From: Cherax quadricarinatus
Lineage: Eukaryota > Arthropoda > Malacostraca > Decapoda > Parastacidae
Length of the DNA stretch: 64,000 nt
Direction: 5' to 3'
Assembly: GCF_038502225.1 (NCBI RefSeq)
Contig: NC_091391.1
Coordinates: 4,793,219 to 4,857,218 of the forward strand
Each line of letters opens with the position of its first letter. The stretch's first letter is position 1. Positions 32,888-44,024 of this stretch are shown piece after piece. The notes under the pieces are model-generated. The model worked only from the letters and a program-made list of their open reading frames with translations, made no database searches and was not told the origin of the DNA. The position numbers and the translations under genes were made by a program.

Positions 32888-33392
32888 CTTGGAGGGCTGG
32901 TCAAGGACCGGGTCGCGGGGGCATTGACCCCCGGAACGACCTCCAGGAAAACTCTAGGTAAACTCCAGGTAAACTCCAGGTAAACCCCATGTAGATTCCA
33001 GGTAGACTCTAGGTAAACTCTAGGTAGATTCAAGGTAAACTCTGAGTAGACTCCAGGTAAACTCTGGGTAGACTCCAGGTAAATTCTAGGCAGACTCAAG
33101 GTAAACTGTGGGTAGACTCCAGGTAAACTCTAGGTAGACTCCAGGTAAACTGTGGGTAGACTCCAGGTAAACTGTGGGTAGACTCCAGGTAAACTCTAGG
33201 TAGACTCCAGGTAAACTGTGGGTAGACTCCAGGTAGACTCCAGGTACACTCTAGGTAGACTCAAGGTAAACTCTGGGTAGACTCAATGTACACTCTAGGT
33301 AAACTTCAGGTAAACTCAAGGTAAACTCAATGTAAACTCCAGGTAACTAGATGTAAACTCCAGGTAAACTTCAGGTAAACTCCAGGTAAAGA
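32888..33392 (+). mobile_element. LINE-I 3' hairpin with a long 11-bp tail array
   Basis: The hairpin cgcgggggcattgacccccg at about 32915 is followed by cgacctccaggaaaactcta and then about 40 units of an 11-bp repeat (aggtaaactcc / aggtagactct). Short versions of this tail follow the hairpin at 8.1 and 10.2 kb, so the array is an over-grown LINE tail. Confidence 0.7.
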
Positions 33393-33511
33393 CCGATTTG
33401 TGAATGTTACTAACTCATGGTACTACTGTCATTAAAGGTCGGTGACCTAAAGACTACAGCAGCTGTACCTACAACCTTCCCTATGTACCCTATACCTGTA
33501 AAATGTGCAGG

Positions 33512-33592
<81 letters not shown>
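33512..33592. repeat. (AT)n microsatellite
   Basis: About 80 bp of AT with two GT interruptions. Confidence 0.95.
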
Positions 33593-33594
<2 letters not shown>

Positions 33595-33607
33595 CATAAA
33601 TGAAATG

Positions 33608-33662
33608 AGAGGAGTTTGTATGGTCTTATGGTCCCACCTTATGGTCCCAAAGGGTCAGGGAT
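33608..33662. repeat. Left member of a distant inverted pair
   Basis: gtttgtatggtcttatggtc and ccaccttatggtcc are the reverse complement of 35128-35175. See the finding on the 33.6-35.2 kb block. Confidence 0.65.
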
Positions 33663-33774
33663 CTGCCCTTTGCTGGTGGTCCTGCCCTTGCTTCCTGTGT
33701 GGACCTCACCAGCTCTCTAGCAGTTCCCATCATTACCACCAGGGCCACTGAGGGCATGACCCTGACCCTCGTGG

Positions 33775-34000
33775 AGTCCCCAGTCGTGTCTGGGGACCAT
33801 GGTGGTGTCTGTAGTCGTGTCTGGAGACCATGGTGTCTGTAGTCGTGATGGAGAACCATGGTGGTGTCTGGGGCCCCTGGAGTCACCAGTCGTGTCTGGG
33901 GCCCCTGGAGTCACCAGTCGTGTCTTGTGGTCCCTGGAGTCCTCAGTAGTGGGTGGGGACCCTGGAGTCACCAGTCGTGTCTGGGGAACCAAGAACCCCA
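33775..34000. repeat. Imperfect 29-bp-type tandem repeat
   Basis: Six to eight degenerate copies built on gtcgtgtctggggcccctgg + agtcaccag. Confidence 0.7.
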
Positions 34001-34110
34001 CAAGTGGTAGGGAAGTCGGCTCACAATTGAAAAACCCAGGTTCGATTCCCGGAACGAGTGACAAAAGTCAGACTTCTTTAATTACACCTGTTACCAGAGG
34101 GAGACTTGTT
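33995..34110 (+). mobile_element. tRNA-derived SINE, third type
   Basis: A perfect B box ggttcgattcccgg preceded by ggtagggaagtcggctcaca, which fits a tRNA-like head. The body is agacttctttaattacacct. One copy only in this window. Confidence 0.5.
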
Positions 34111-34159
34111 TCGGGCGAAATTGTTAGGGTTTCTAGACACGATAATGCATGTACTCCCT

Positions 34160-34340
34160 GGAACGCAGGCGAGAAAGATGCATCATAATCTACACCTGGA
34201 AAATCCTAAAGGGACTAGTCCCAAATCTGCACACACAAATCATTCCCTATAAAAACAAAAGACTGGGCACACTGTGCAACATACCCACCTCCCATGAAAA
34301 GCAGGGGCACCATTAGTACACTAAGAAAAAACACAGTAAA
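34160..34340 (+). pseudogene. LINE-I C-terminal relic
   Basis: catcataatctacacctgga followed by aaatcctaaagggactagtc corresponds to the LINE-I YTWKILEGMVPNLH segment. Further on cacctcccatgaaaagcagg gggcaccatt fits PPIKSRGAIGT. Mutated and without its 3' tail. Confidence 0.65.
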
Positions 34341-34428
34341 TTCAATAAGTTCAAGGACATAATGGGAAGAATATAGAACTATATACAGAAGATGAGGTAA
34401 TCAGTCCCTCAGCCTTTGAGTTGAAGAC

Positions 34429-34627
34429 CACCGTAGTGTTGTAATAAAGTTGGTAGAATTACCGACAATATGTAAAGTAAAAGGACACAAGTGCAACTAA
34501 TGTGACATTTATTGTGGCAACGTTTCGCTCTCCAGGAGCTTGATAAAGCTCCTGGAGAGCGAAACGTTGCCACAATAAATGTCACATTAGTTGCACTTGT
34601 GTCCTTTTACTTTACACCGTAGTGTTG
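34429..34627. mobile_element. TU-3 foldback with exact 13-bp target duplication
   Basis: The direct repeat CACCGTAGTGTTG lies at 34429-34441 and 34615-34627. Between them is an almost perfect hairpin with arms of about 65 bp (aaaggacacaagtgcaacta ... gcaacgtttcgctctccagg and complement). The plus-strand core reads TTGATAAAG, stem GCTC/GAGC, GAAACG, AATAAA. It inserted into an older minus-strand TU relic (gaggtaatcagtccctcagc at 34393). Confidence 0.8.
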
Positions 34628-34674
34628 AAGACTCTGAAGCCCGGGCAAGAAGGCTTTATATATATAAACAAACA

Positions 34675-34765
34675 CTGATCTCTGGCTGAATGAGACTCGA
34701 ACCTACGAACCTTGGAACAAGGTACGCAGTGCTTTACCAATCTACCCACACTGGACCAATACCTT
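34675..34765 (-). mobile_element. tRNA-derived SINE, fourth type
   Basis: On the minus strand the A-box-like tgggtagattggtaaagc and B box ggttcgagtctcattc are about 35 bp apart. A short TATA-rich segment follows. Single copy here. Confidence 0.5.
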
Positions 34766-34920
34766 GGAGTCCAGCTTGTGCTAGACTTTGATCCAAGGCA
34801 GCCAGCTTTCAGGGAGAAGGCTTACAGCTTTTCATCCCATCCCCTGCATGCATCAGCCTTTCTAGAGATATTAACAATGCAAGGAATTCGCAAGAGCAGG
34901 CGAAATATACACAATATATA

Positions 34921-35122
34921 CAGTGGACCCCCGGTTAACGATATTTTTCACTCCAGAAGTATGTTCAGGTGCCAGTACTGACCGAATTTGTTCCCATAAG
35001 AAATATTGTGAAGTAGATTAGTCCATTTCAGACCCCCAAACATACACGTACAAACGCACTTACATAAATACACTTACGTAATTGGTCGCATTCGGAGGTA
35101 ATCGTTATGCGGGGGTCCACTG
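34921..35122. mobile_element. 202-bp MITE, Tc1/mariner-like
   Basis: Terminal inverted repeats of about 22 bp: cagtggacccccggttaacg at the left, cgttatgcgggggtccactg at the right. A TA dinucleotide sits on each side. Size, CAGTGG ends and TA target fit a non-autonomous Tc1/mariner-type element. No transposase frame. Confidence 0.85.
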
Positions 35123-35127
35123 TATAT

Positions 35128-35175
35128 CCCTGACCCCCTGAGACCATGAGGTGGGACCATAAGACCATACAAACT
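35128..35175. repeat. Right member of a distant inverted pair
   Basis: tgaccccctgagaccatgag and gtgggaccataagaccatac match the complement of 33608-33662. Confidence 0.65.
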
Positions 35176-35374
35176 GCATCTTCGGTTTTTATTCGTTCAT
35201 TGTGATTGTCTTTTATATATGGTTACAAGGATGCTGCTTGGGATCTGGTCTCTGAGTATTCCTTAAGGCACTGGCTGTTTCCCACAAAGGTAGGGGCACG
35301 CAAGAGACGAGGCACATTTACCATTATTCACGCCAAAGATGCTTTAATGGTGTGTTGATATCGTGATTCTAATG

Positions 35375-37505
35375 ACCTCCAGAACTGTAACATCCTCACT
35401 CATCCTTCAGAGTACAGGTACTGTACTTCCCACCTCCAGAACTGTGACATCCTCACTCATCCTTCAGAGTACAGGTACTGTACTTCCCACCTCCAGAACT
35501 GTGACATCCTCACTCATCCTTCAGAGTACAGGTACTGTACTTCCCACCTCCAGAACTGTGACATCCTCACTCATCCTTAAGAGTACAAGTACTGTACTTC
35601 CCACCTCCAGAACTGTAACATCCTCACTCATCCTTCAGAGTACAAGTACTGTACTTCCCACCTCCAGAACTGTAACATCCTCACTCATCCTTCAGAGTAC
35701 AGGTTCTGTACTTCCCACCTCCAGAACTGTGACGTGACATCCTCACTCATTCTTCAGAGTACAGGTACTATACTTCCAACCTCCAGAACTGTGACATCCT
35801 CACTCATCCTTCAGAGTACAAGTACTGTACTTCCCACCTCCAGAACTGTAGCATCCTCACTCATCCTTCAGAGTACAGGTACTGTACTTCCCACCTCCAG
35901 AACTGTAGCATCCTCACTCATCCTTCAGAGTACAGGTACTGTACTTCCCACCTCCAGAACTGTAACATCCTCACTCATCCTTCAGAGTACAGGTACTGTA
36001 CTTCCCACCTCCAGTACTGTAACATCCTCACTCATCCTTCAGAGTACAGGTACTGTACTTCCCACCTCCAGAACTGTGACATCCTCACTCATCCTTCAGA
36101 GTGCAGGTACTGTACTTCCCACCACCAGAACTGTGACATCCTCACTCATCCTTCAGAGTACAAGTACTGTACTTCCCACCACCAGAACTGTGACATCCTC
36201 ACTCATCCTTCAGAGTACAGGTACTGTACTTCCCACCTCCAGAACTGTGACATCCTCACTCATCCTTCAGAGTGCAGGTACTGTACTTCCCACCACCAGA
36301 ACTGTGACATCCTCACTCATCCTTCAGAGTACAAGTACTGTACTTCCCACCACCAGAACTGTAACATCCTCACTCATCCTTCAGAGTAAAGGCACTGTAC
36401 TTCCCACCTCCAGAACTGTGACATCCTCACTCATCCTTCAGAGTGCAGGTACTGTACTTCCCACCACCAGAACTGTAACATCCTCACTCATCCTTCAGAG
36501 TACAGGCACTGTACTTCCCACCACCAGAACTGTGACATCCTCACTCATCCTTCAGAGTACAGGTACTGTACTTCCCACCACCAGAACTGTAACATCCTCA
36601 CTCATCCTTCAGAGTACAGGCACTGTACTTCCCACCACCAGAACTGTGACATCCTCACTCATCCTTCAGAGTACAGGTACTGTACTTCCCACCACCAGAA
36701 CTGTGACATCCTCACTCATCCTTCAGAGTGCAGGTACTGTACTTCCCACCACCAGAACTCTAACATCCTCACTCATCCTTCAGAGTACAGGCACTGTACT
36801 TCCCACCTCCAAAGCTGTAACATCCTCACTCATCCTTCAGAGTACAGGTACTGTACTTCCCACCTCCAGAACTGTAGCATCCTCACTCATCCTTCAGAGT
36901 ACAGGTATTGTACTTCCCACCTCCAGAACTGTAGCATCCTCACTCATCCTTCAGAGTACAGGTACTGTACTTCCCACCTCCAGAACTGTAACATCCTCAC
37001 TCATCCTTCAGAGTACAGGTACTGTACTTCCCACCTCCAGAACTGTAACATCCTGACTCATCCTTCAGAGTACAGGTACTGTACTTCCCACCTCCAGTAC
37101 TGTAACATCCTCACTCATCCTTCAGAGTACAGGTACTGTACTTCCCACCTCCAGAACTGTGACATCCTCACTCATCCTTCAGAGTACAGGTACTGTACTT
37201 CCCACCTCCAGTACTGTAACATCCTCACTCATCCTTCAGAGTACAGGTACTGTACTTACCACCTCCAGAACTGTGACATCCTCACTCATCCTTCAGAGTA
37301 CAAGTACTGTACTTCCCACCTCCAGAACTGTAACATCCTGACTCATCCTTCAGAGTACAGGTACTGTACTTCACACCTCCAGAACTGTGACATCCTCACT
37401 CATCCTTCAGAGTACAAGTACTGTACTTCCCACCTCCAGAACTGTAACATCCTCACTCATCCTTCAGAGTACAGGTACTGTACTTCCCACCACCAGAACT
37501 GTGAC
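35375..37505. repeat. 57-bp minisatellite
   Basis: About 37 copies of catcctcactcatccttcag + agtacaggtactgtacttcc + cacctccagaactgtga. The period is 19 codons, so plus-strand frames stay open for 440 codons (SSLILQSTGTVLPTSRTVT). No start context, no homology and no flanking exon: non-coding. Each unit includes the palindrome agtacaggtactgtact. Confidence 0.95.
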
Positions 37506-37519
37506 ATCAATGGAATATC

Positions 37520-38160
37520 ATTGTGTATATACACTGTGAGTGTACCATGTGTATAGTGTCACAGTGCTCATGACTGGTAGTGAAGGTTACATGCAGCCTT
37601 AATGACCATCGTGTAGTAGATAAGCTTGAAACCTAATAATATAACCAGTAATCAACATGCAACCTCAACCACACAGCCTTCCACTCCCGGGTTCAAATTT
37701 GGGCTATTCAAGCCTTATTTAACGAAACCTTTTCTCCTGCTAGTACAATAGCACCTGAGTACACATAACCACCACTTAGAAGACTGAAACCATGACTACG
37801 TTTCGGTCCGATTTGGAACATTAACTAGTCACACTTAAGGGAGAAGGGAAGGAAGTCAGGCCCTCGAAAAAGAAACATAAGGGTGATATACAACTCAGCT
37901 TCGGCCACAGACTCTCTTTACCTTCTACAAAGGGCCTATGAGGCATAGTTATATAGATCTCTTTTCTCTCTCTCTCCATGTGGGTTTTAAGCTTTCGGTA
38001 TCAATGGTGTAACCTAGAGTTGAAACGGATCGATATAGCTAAAAGCAATTCTCTTGGCATGTGTCTTGACGGTCGTGTGTGTCAGATCATCCTGTGGACA
38101 GTACCACGTATTACATAAAAGGCCTGGTTCCTAGGCCTTTTTATGTATCCATATGCTCTT
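37520..38160. other. Mostly unassigned; TU-4-like relic at 37750-37860
   Basis: At 37795-37830, actacgtttcggtccgattt with ggaacattaactagtcacac resembles the TU-4 core half. The remainder has no recognised repeat or domain. Confidence 0.45.
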
Positions 38161-38162
38161 GC

Positions 38163-38452
38163 GCTACTATCCATAGGATGGATATGAGGTACACAATAAA
38201 CTAGCCACTACCATCCACAGGATGGATATGAGGTACACAATAAACTAGCCACTACCATCCACAGGATGGATATGAGGTACACAATAAACTAGCCACTACC
38301 ATCCACAGGATGAATATGAGGTACACAATAAACTAGCCACTACCATCCACAGGATGGATATGAGGTACACAATAAACTAGCCACTACCATCCACAGGATG
38401 AATATGAGGTACACAATAAACTAGCCACTACCATCCACAGGATGGACTGATT
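38163..38452. repeat. 44-bp tandem array
   Basis: About 6.5 copies of ccactaccatccacaggatg + gatatgaggtacacaataaa + ctag. Confidence 0.9.
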
Positions 38453-38575
38453 ACATCTTCATTTCACTACTACACCTGCTGCCTCTGTATTTGACTGAAG
38501 AAGTCTATGTAGGCGAAACATTTCATCAATAAAGATACCCAACTGGTGCACATGTGTCTTAATCAAAGAGTTAGG
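38448..38575 (+). mobile_element. TU-2 unit
   Basis: gactgattacatcttcattt, then CTGAAGAAG at 38494, a shortened hairpin (gtctatgtaggc), GAAACA, AATAAAG, and gcacatgtgtcttaatc. A minus-strand TU fragment (gtaatcagtccctcagcctg) follows to 38636. Confidence 0.65.
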
Positions 38576-38630
38576 TAATCAGTCCCTCAGCCTGGAGTCG
38601 TTGTGTTCAGTTCAGTCAGCTGATAGACTG

Positions 38631-39035
38631 AACACAGTGCTGACTCGCGAAATCGTAATGACACGATTGCAAACAAATCATACCACGGGTGGGGTTAGAA
38701 CTCGCGGTCAGAGGGTCATAAAACTCCAGATCGACGCGTTAGCCACTGGGCCAAATGGCCACAATACGATTCATCCAACTAGGTATATTTATACACCATA
38801 GGAAGGTTAGCATAGGCCACCACTGTGACCACAAATGCAAGTTTTTACAGACGAATCTCCAGCTAGCGTGGCCGTGACAAACTCGAGCTCAAGTCCCCTC
38901 ATAGCCGTCAACATGACGGATGAAGGAATCTTATTGTGGCTAGCTGGCCCAGTGGCTACCGCGTCGGTCTGGAGTTTTATGACCCTCTGACCGCTGGTTC
39001 TAACCCCATCCGTGGTATGATTTAACACAGTCCTG
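38631..39035. mobile_element. Dimeric inverted tRNA-like element, long version
   Basis: Left minus-strand tRNA-like head at 38755-38680 with tail cgaaatcgtaatgacacgat; right plus-strand head at 38945-39015 with B box ggttctaacccc. The spacer (38765-38940) is longer than at 24.8 kb and includes a segment absent there. The direct repeat aacacagt-g/c-ctg (38631-38642, 39024-39035; one mismatch) is a likely target duplication. Confidence 0.7.
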
Positions 39036-39139
39036 GCTTAGCAATCCACTCATTGTAAAAGACTATGTGAATTTGTTCTTGTGTGTACACAGTGGCAGGA
39101 TCTTTGCATAGCTTTGAGATCAGGTATGGGAGGGCTCAG

Positions 39140-39322
39140 GCAGCCAGAAGAGTGAACCTAGTAGCAGCCAGTGTAGAGGCGGTGTCAGGAGCTGAGATTC
39201 AAACCATGCTCCAATACCTTGCAGCGAGTAACAGCCTGGCTGATCAGGCCCTGATTCACCGGGGGGCCCTGGTCATGGACGGGGCCGCAGGGGCGTTGAC
39301 CCCCGGAACATCCTCAAGGTAG
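39140..39322 (+). pseudogene. LINE-I 3' end relic
   Basis: The frame gives SNSLADQALIHRGALVMDGA, matching the end of the LINE-I ORF (SNSLVDQALIHREAWSW). The hairpin gcaggggcgttgacccccgg follows, with ctcaaggt as tail. Confidence 0.7.
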
Positions 39323-39344
39323 TGGAGGGTGATGTGATGCTGCC

Positions 39345-39785
39345 TCCAGCATCACATCACTGCAGCCTCCAGCATCATTGCATCCTCCAGCATCACATCA
39401 CTGCAGCCTCCAGCATCATTGCATCCTCCAGCATCACATCACTGCAGCCTCCATCATCACTGCAGCCTCCATCATCACTGCAGCCTCCAGCATCACTGCA
39501 GCCTCCATCATCACTGCAGCCTCCAGCATCACATCACTGCAGCCTCCAGCATCACATCACTGCAGCCTCCAGCATCACTGCAGCCTGCAGCATCACTGCA
39601 GCCTCCAGCATCACATTACTGCAGCCTCCAGCATCACTGCAGCCTCCAGCATCACTGCAGCCTCCAGCATCACATTACTGCAGCCTCCAGCATCACTGCA
39701 GCCTCCAGCATCACTGCAGCCTCCAGCATCACTGCAGCCTCCAGCATCACTGCAGCCTCCAGCATCACTGCAGCCTCCAGCATCT
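39345..39785. repeat. 18/23-bp minisatellite
   Basis: Copies of cctccagcatcactgcag (18 bp) mixed with longer catcacatcactgcagcctc units. All three plus frames are open. Confidence 0.9.
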
Positions 39786-39920
39786 CCACCGGATGCTGGG
39801 AACACAAGATCTGCAGGCAACATTTTTTGACCTCTTGAGGCGGAAGCTGTTAGCTCAGCAATTCTCTTGACAACTTTTCCTGTCTAGGTCGCGTGAGCAC
39901 AGATTACACGCCTCTGATCA

Positions 39921-40294
<374 letters not shown>

Positions 40295-40880
40295 CAGTAG
40301 TGTCAGCTCAGGCTGACACTACTGTAGTCTGCCAGCTCAGGCTGACACTACTGAAGTCTGCCAGCTCAGGCCGACACTACTGTAGTCTGCCAGCTCAGGC
40401 TGACACTACTGAAGTCTGCCAGCTCAGGCTGACACTACTGTAGTCAGCCAGCTCAGGCTGACACTACTGAAGTCTCCCAGCTCAGGCTGACACTACTGTA
40501 GTCAGCCAGCTCAGGCTGACACTACTGAAGTCAGCCAGCTCAGGCTGACACTACTGTAGTCAGCCAGCTCAGGCTGACACTACTGAAGTCTGCCAGCTCA
40601 GGCTGACACTACTGTAGTCAGCCAGCTCAGGCTGACACTACTGTAGTCAGCCAGCTCAGGCTGACACTACTGTAGTCAGCCAGCTCAGGCTGACACTACT
40701 GTAGTCAGCCAGCTCAGGCTGACACTACTGTAGTCAGCCAGCTCAGGCTGACACTACTGTAGTCTGCCAGCTCAGGCTGACACTACTGTAGTCTGCCAGC
40801 TCAGGTTGACACTACTGTAGTCTGCCAGCTCAGGCTGACACTACTGTAGCAGCGAAGTCAGCCAGGTCAGGCTGACACAT
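40295..40880. repeat. 29-bp minisatellite with hairpin monomers
   Basis: About 20 copies of ggctgacactactgtagtct + gccagctca. Many monomers contain gtcagcc-agctca-ggctgac, a 7-bp stem with a 6-bp loop. Confidence 0.9.
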
Positions 40881-40949
40881 TTCAACACCTCGTATGAGCA
40901 CCATCCTGTGTGATGGAATATGACAGGGAAACATAGCTAGCTTTTGTTC

Positions 40950-41455
40950 CCACTGTAGCAACACTGCTGGTGTTACCACTGTGTAACTATTATATAGTGT
41001 AGCAATACTGCTGGTGTTACCACTGTGTAACTATCATATAGTGTAGCAACACTGCTGGTGTTACCACTGTGTAACTATCATATAGTGTAGCAATACTGCT
41101 GGTGTTACCACTGTGTAACTATCATATAGTGTAGCAACACTGCTGGTGTTACCACTGTGTAACTATCATATAGTGTAGCAATACTGCTGGTGTTACCACT
41201 GTGTAACTATCATATAGTGTAGCAACACTGCTGGTGTTACCACTGTGTAACTATCATATAGTGTAGCAACACTGCTGGTGTTACCACTGTGTAACTATCA
41301 TATAGTGTAGCAACACTGCTGGTGTTACCACTGTGTAACTATCATATAGTGTAGCAACACTGCTGGTGTTACCACTGTGTAACTATCATATAGAACAGTG
41401 TAGCAACACTGCTGGTGTTACCACTGTGTAACTATTATATAGTGTAGCAACACAC
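40950..41455. repeat. 44-bp tandem array
   Basis: About 11 copies of tgtagcaacactgctggtgt + taccactgtgtaactatcat + atag. Confidence 0.9.
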
Positions 41456-41868
41456 TGCGATCACAGACGTGCAAATTAAAGATTTAGTAGATGCGGCTGG
41501 CAGCGCAGTGGCTTGGCTAAACCGAATAAACGTTAACTTGTGCACGAGTGATACCCTGGGTGGGGGAAATTGGTTGTAACCCGCTGCTACCAGGGGGCAG
41601 AGTGTGCCCCAGGGGGCAGAGTTATAACTGTACCCGTGAATGTCTTCCCCAGGCTCAGGGCCACAGGTCTTGGAAGAAAATTAACCCGCTTTTAATATAC
41701 TCTAGGTTCGTGAAGCCAGGGGGAAGCCGCAGTGAAAGCCACAGGGGAAAGCCTCTGGGTAGGAACTCGTGGACGGCAGGATTGAAACCCCCGGACAAAT
41801 ATTACAGAGTTCACATATGCAAGATATATGACCATGATAAGGGTATACAACACTGACATGTTGGTGCG
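41456..41868. other. Unassigned sequence with an anonymous frame
   Basis: A 102-codon plus-strand frame (41548-41856) has no domain I recognise. Composition and neighbours suggest decayed repeat rather than a gene. Confidence 0.35.
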
Positions 41869-41869
41869 T

Positions 41870-41980
41870 AAGACACATGTAACAAACTTTGCTGTACTCG
41901 ACTGGAGGAGCCTGCCGTGTAGGCGATACTTTTCAGAATAAAGATACCTAACTATTACACATGTACCTTATTAAGCCACG
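41870..41980 (+). mobile_element. TU 3' end, degenerate
   Basis: cgactggaggagcctgccgt, gtaggcgatacttttcagaa, AATAAAG and acacatgtaccttattaagc follow the TU order, with GAAACG changed to GATAC. Confidence 0.55.
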
Positions 41981-42004
41981 TGAAATATAAATTAAGGAAC
42001 ATCC

Positions 42005-42692
42005 ATTTACTAATTTTTCCATATGGTACCTAATTTTTCCACATGGTATCTAATTTTTCCACATGGTACCTAATTTTTCCACATGGTATCTAATTTTTCC
42101 ACGTTGTACCTAATTTTTCCACATGGTACCCAATTTTTCCACATGGTACCTAATTTTTCCACATGGTACCTAATTTTTCCACATGGTACCCAATTTTTCA
42201 ACATGGTACCTAAGTTATCCACATGGTACCTAAGTTTTCCTCATGGTACCTAATTTTTCCACATGGTACCTAATTTTTCCACATGGTACCTAATTTTTCC
42301 TCATGGTACCTAATTTTTCAATATGGTACCTAAGTTTTCAACATGGTACCTAAGTTTTCCTCATGGTACCTAAGTTATCCACATGGTACCTAAGTTATCC
42401 ACATGGTACCTAATTTTTCCACATGGTACCTAATTTTTCCACATGGTACCTAATTTTTCCACATGGTACCTAATTTTTCCACATGGTACCTAATTTTTCC
42501 ACATGATACCTAAGTTATCCACATGGTACCTAAGTTATCCACATGGTACCTAATTTTTCCACATGGTACCTAATTTTTCCACATGATACCTAAGTTATCC
42601 ACATGGTACCTAAGTTATCCACATGGTACCTAATTTTTCCACATGGTACCTAATTTTTCCACATGGTACCTAATTTTTCCACATGGTACCTA
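42005..42692. repeat. 20-bp minisatellite
   Basis: About 34 copies of cctaatttttccacatggta with taagttatcc and tcatgg variants in clusters. Confidence 0.95.
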
Positions 42693-42821
42693 ATGCTGTA
42701 GTTTGTGTGTTCATATTCTGTATCCATAGATGAATTGTAATTCTGAATTCGTGTAGTTTATGGGTCTGTTTGATGTACATATTACTGTACTGTGATAAGT
42801 GTACATGTGCGGTAATTTATA

Positions 42822-43122
42822 AGATAAGATAAGATAAGATTTCGTTCGGATTTTTAACCCCGGAGGGTTAGCCACCCAGGATAACCCAAGAAAGTCAGTG
42901 CGTCATCGAGGACTGTCTAACTTATTTCCATTGGGGTCCTTAATCTTGTCCCCCAGGATGCGACCCACACCAGTCGACTAACACCCAGGTACCTATTTGC
43001 TGCTAGGTGAACAGGACAACAGGTGTAAGGAAACGTGTCGAAATGTTTCCACCCGCCGGGAATCGAACCCGGGCCCTCCGTGTGTGAAGCGGGAGCTTTA
43101 GCCACCAGGCCACCGGACCTAG
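42822..43122 (-). mobile_element. SINE-1, full length
   Basis: On the minus strand the head at 43122-43050 has an A box (tggcctggtggctaaagc) and a B box (ggttcgattcc). The body has the toward-tail words gcgacccacaccagtcgact (plus sense) and ggttagccacccaggataac. It ends in a (TTATC)n tail (plus-strand aagataagataagat). Near-identical in body to the copies at 6.4 and 55.1 kb. Confidence 0.8.
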
Positions 43123-43124
43123 TG

Positions 43125-43330
43125 AAGGGTAAAGTTCTACTCTGCAAGTATGTCTTGGCTGGTTCTTGGGACGAAGTCTATAGATTGGTATGTGGGTCAG
43201 CGGGCCACCAGCAACAACAGCCTGGTTGACCAGGCTAGCGCCAGACGAGCCTGGCCCATGGCCGTGCTCTGAGAGTAGTAAGACTCTCGAAACTCATCAC
43301 AGGTAAAGTTAGTACCTTTTACTAACTACC
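43125..43330 (+). mobile_element. LINE-IV 3' end relic
   Basis: ggtatgtgggtcagcgggcc, caacaacagcctggttgacc, agacgagcctggcccatggc and gactctcgaaactcatcaca are in order, the same as at 47.87-48.03 kb. Confidence 0.6.
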
Positions 43331-43339
43331 TTTTCAAAG

Positions 43340-43650
43340 CCTATATGTGGCGCCACTAGTACGCTCAGAGACAATAGAATAAGTGTCAGGGGCCCAAGAC
43401 TGTTCAGCTGTCTCCCAGTATACATAAGGGGGATTACCAATAGACCCCTGGCTGTCTTCAAAACCCATGGCTATCTTCAAGATCCATGGCTGTCTTCAAA
43501 AGGGAGCTGGACAGACACCTGAAATCAGTACCTGATCAGCCGGGCTGTGGTTCGTGCGTTTTCTTACGTGAGACCAGCAGTAACAGCGTTGTTGATCAGG
43601 CCCTGATCCACCGCGAGGCCTGGTCATTGACCCCCGATACCCCGCAGGAC
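43340..43650 (+). pseudogene. LINE-I C-terminal relic
   Basis: ggcgccactagtacgctcag, then a frame reading FKRELDRHLKSVPDQPGCGS and SSNSVVDQALIHREAWS match the LINE-I end. Part of the segment coding for PLAVFK is triplicated (43455-43500). The terminal hairpin is partly deleted (gcctggtcattgacccccga). Confidence 0.75.
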
Positions 43651-44024
43651 TTAAATAGGCCTAGGGTGCTTGCGTGAGCTACATTTGTCACTATCTTAAC
43701 GCTTAAACTGTCCGAACGCAGATCTACGTTCAGTTTTATATTCTTTCTTATGAGAGATTAGTCGAGTCAATTTGAAGAGAAGTGAGGAGAAGTGAGGAAT
43801 AAGAGAACTGAGAGCAAAATGTTAAAAGAATACAATGAAAAGATTGTGATATGAAAAGAGAGAGAAGTATTACAAACACAAGTTTATTCTAGTGGCCTGC
43901 ACACCTGGCTGTAGCACAACCGAGTTAGGAACGCGCAAAAGGCAGCAGAGTAAATGCTTATGTTTCCTTAACCAAAGAACAAGCAGTGTATGTACAATAT
44001 ATACTAAGAATATTTACAACTCAA
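43651..44024. other. Unassigned sequence
   Basis: No recognised feature before the 46-bp array. Confidence 0.4.

Noticed and set aside
35734..37056. 440-codon frame resembling a Ser/Thr-rich repeat protein
   Set aside because: The 57-bp array period equals 19 codons. The frame ends where one monomer mutates, and no exon signals flank it.
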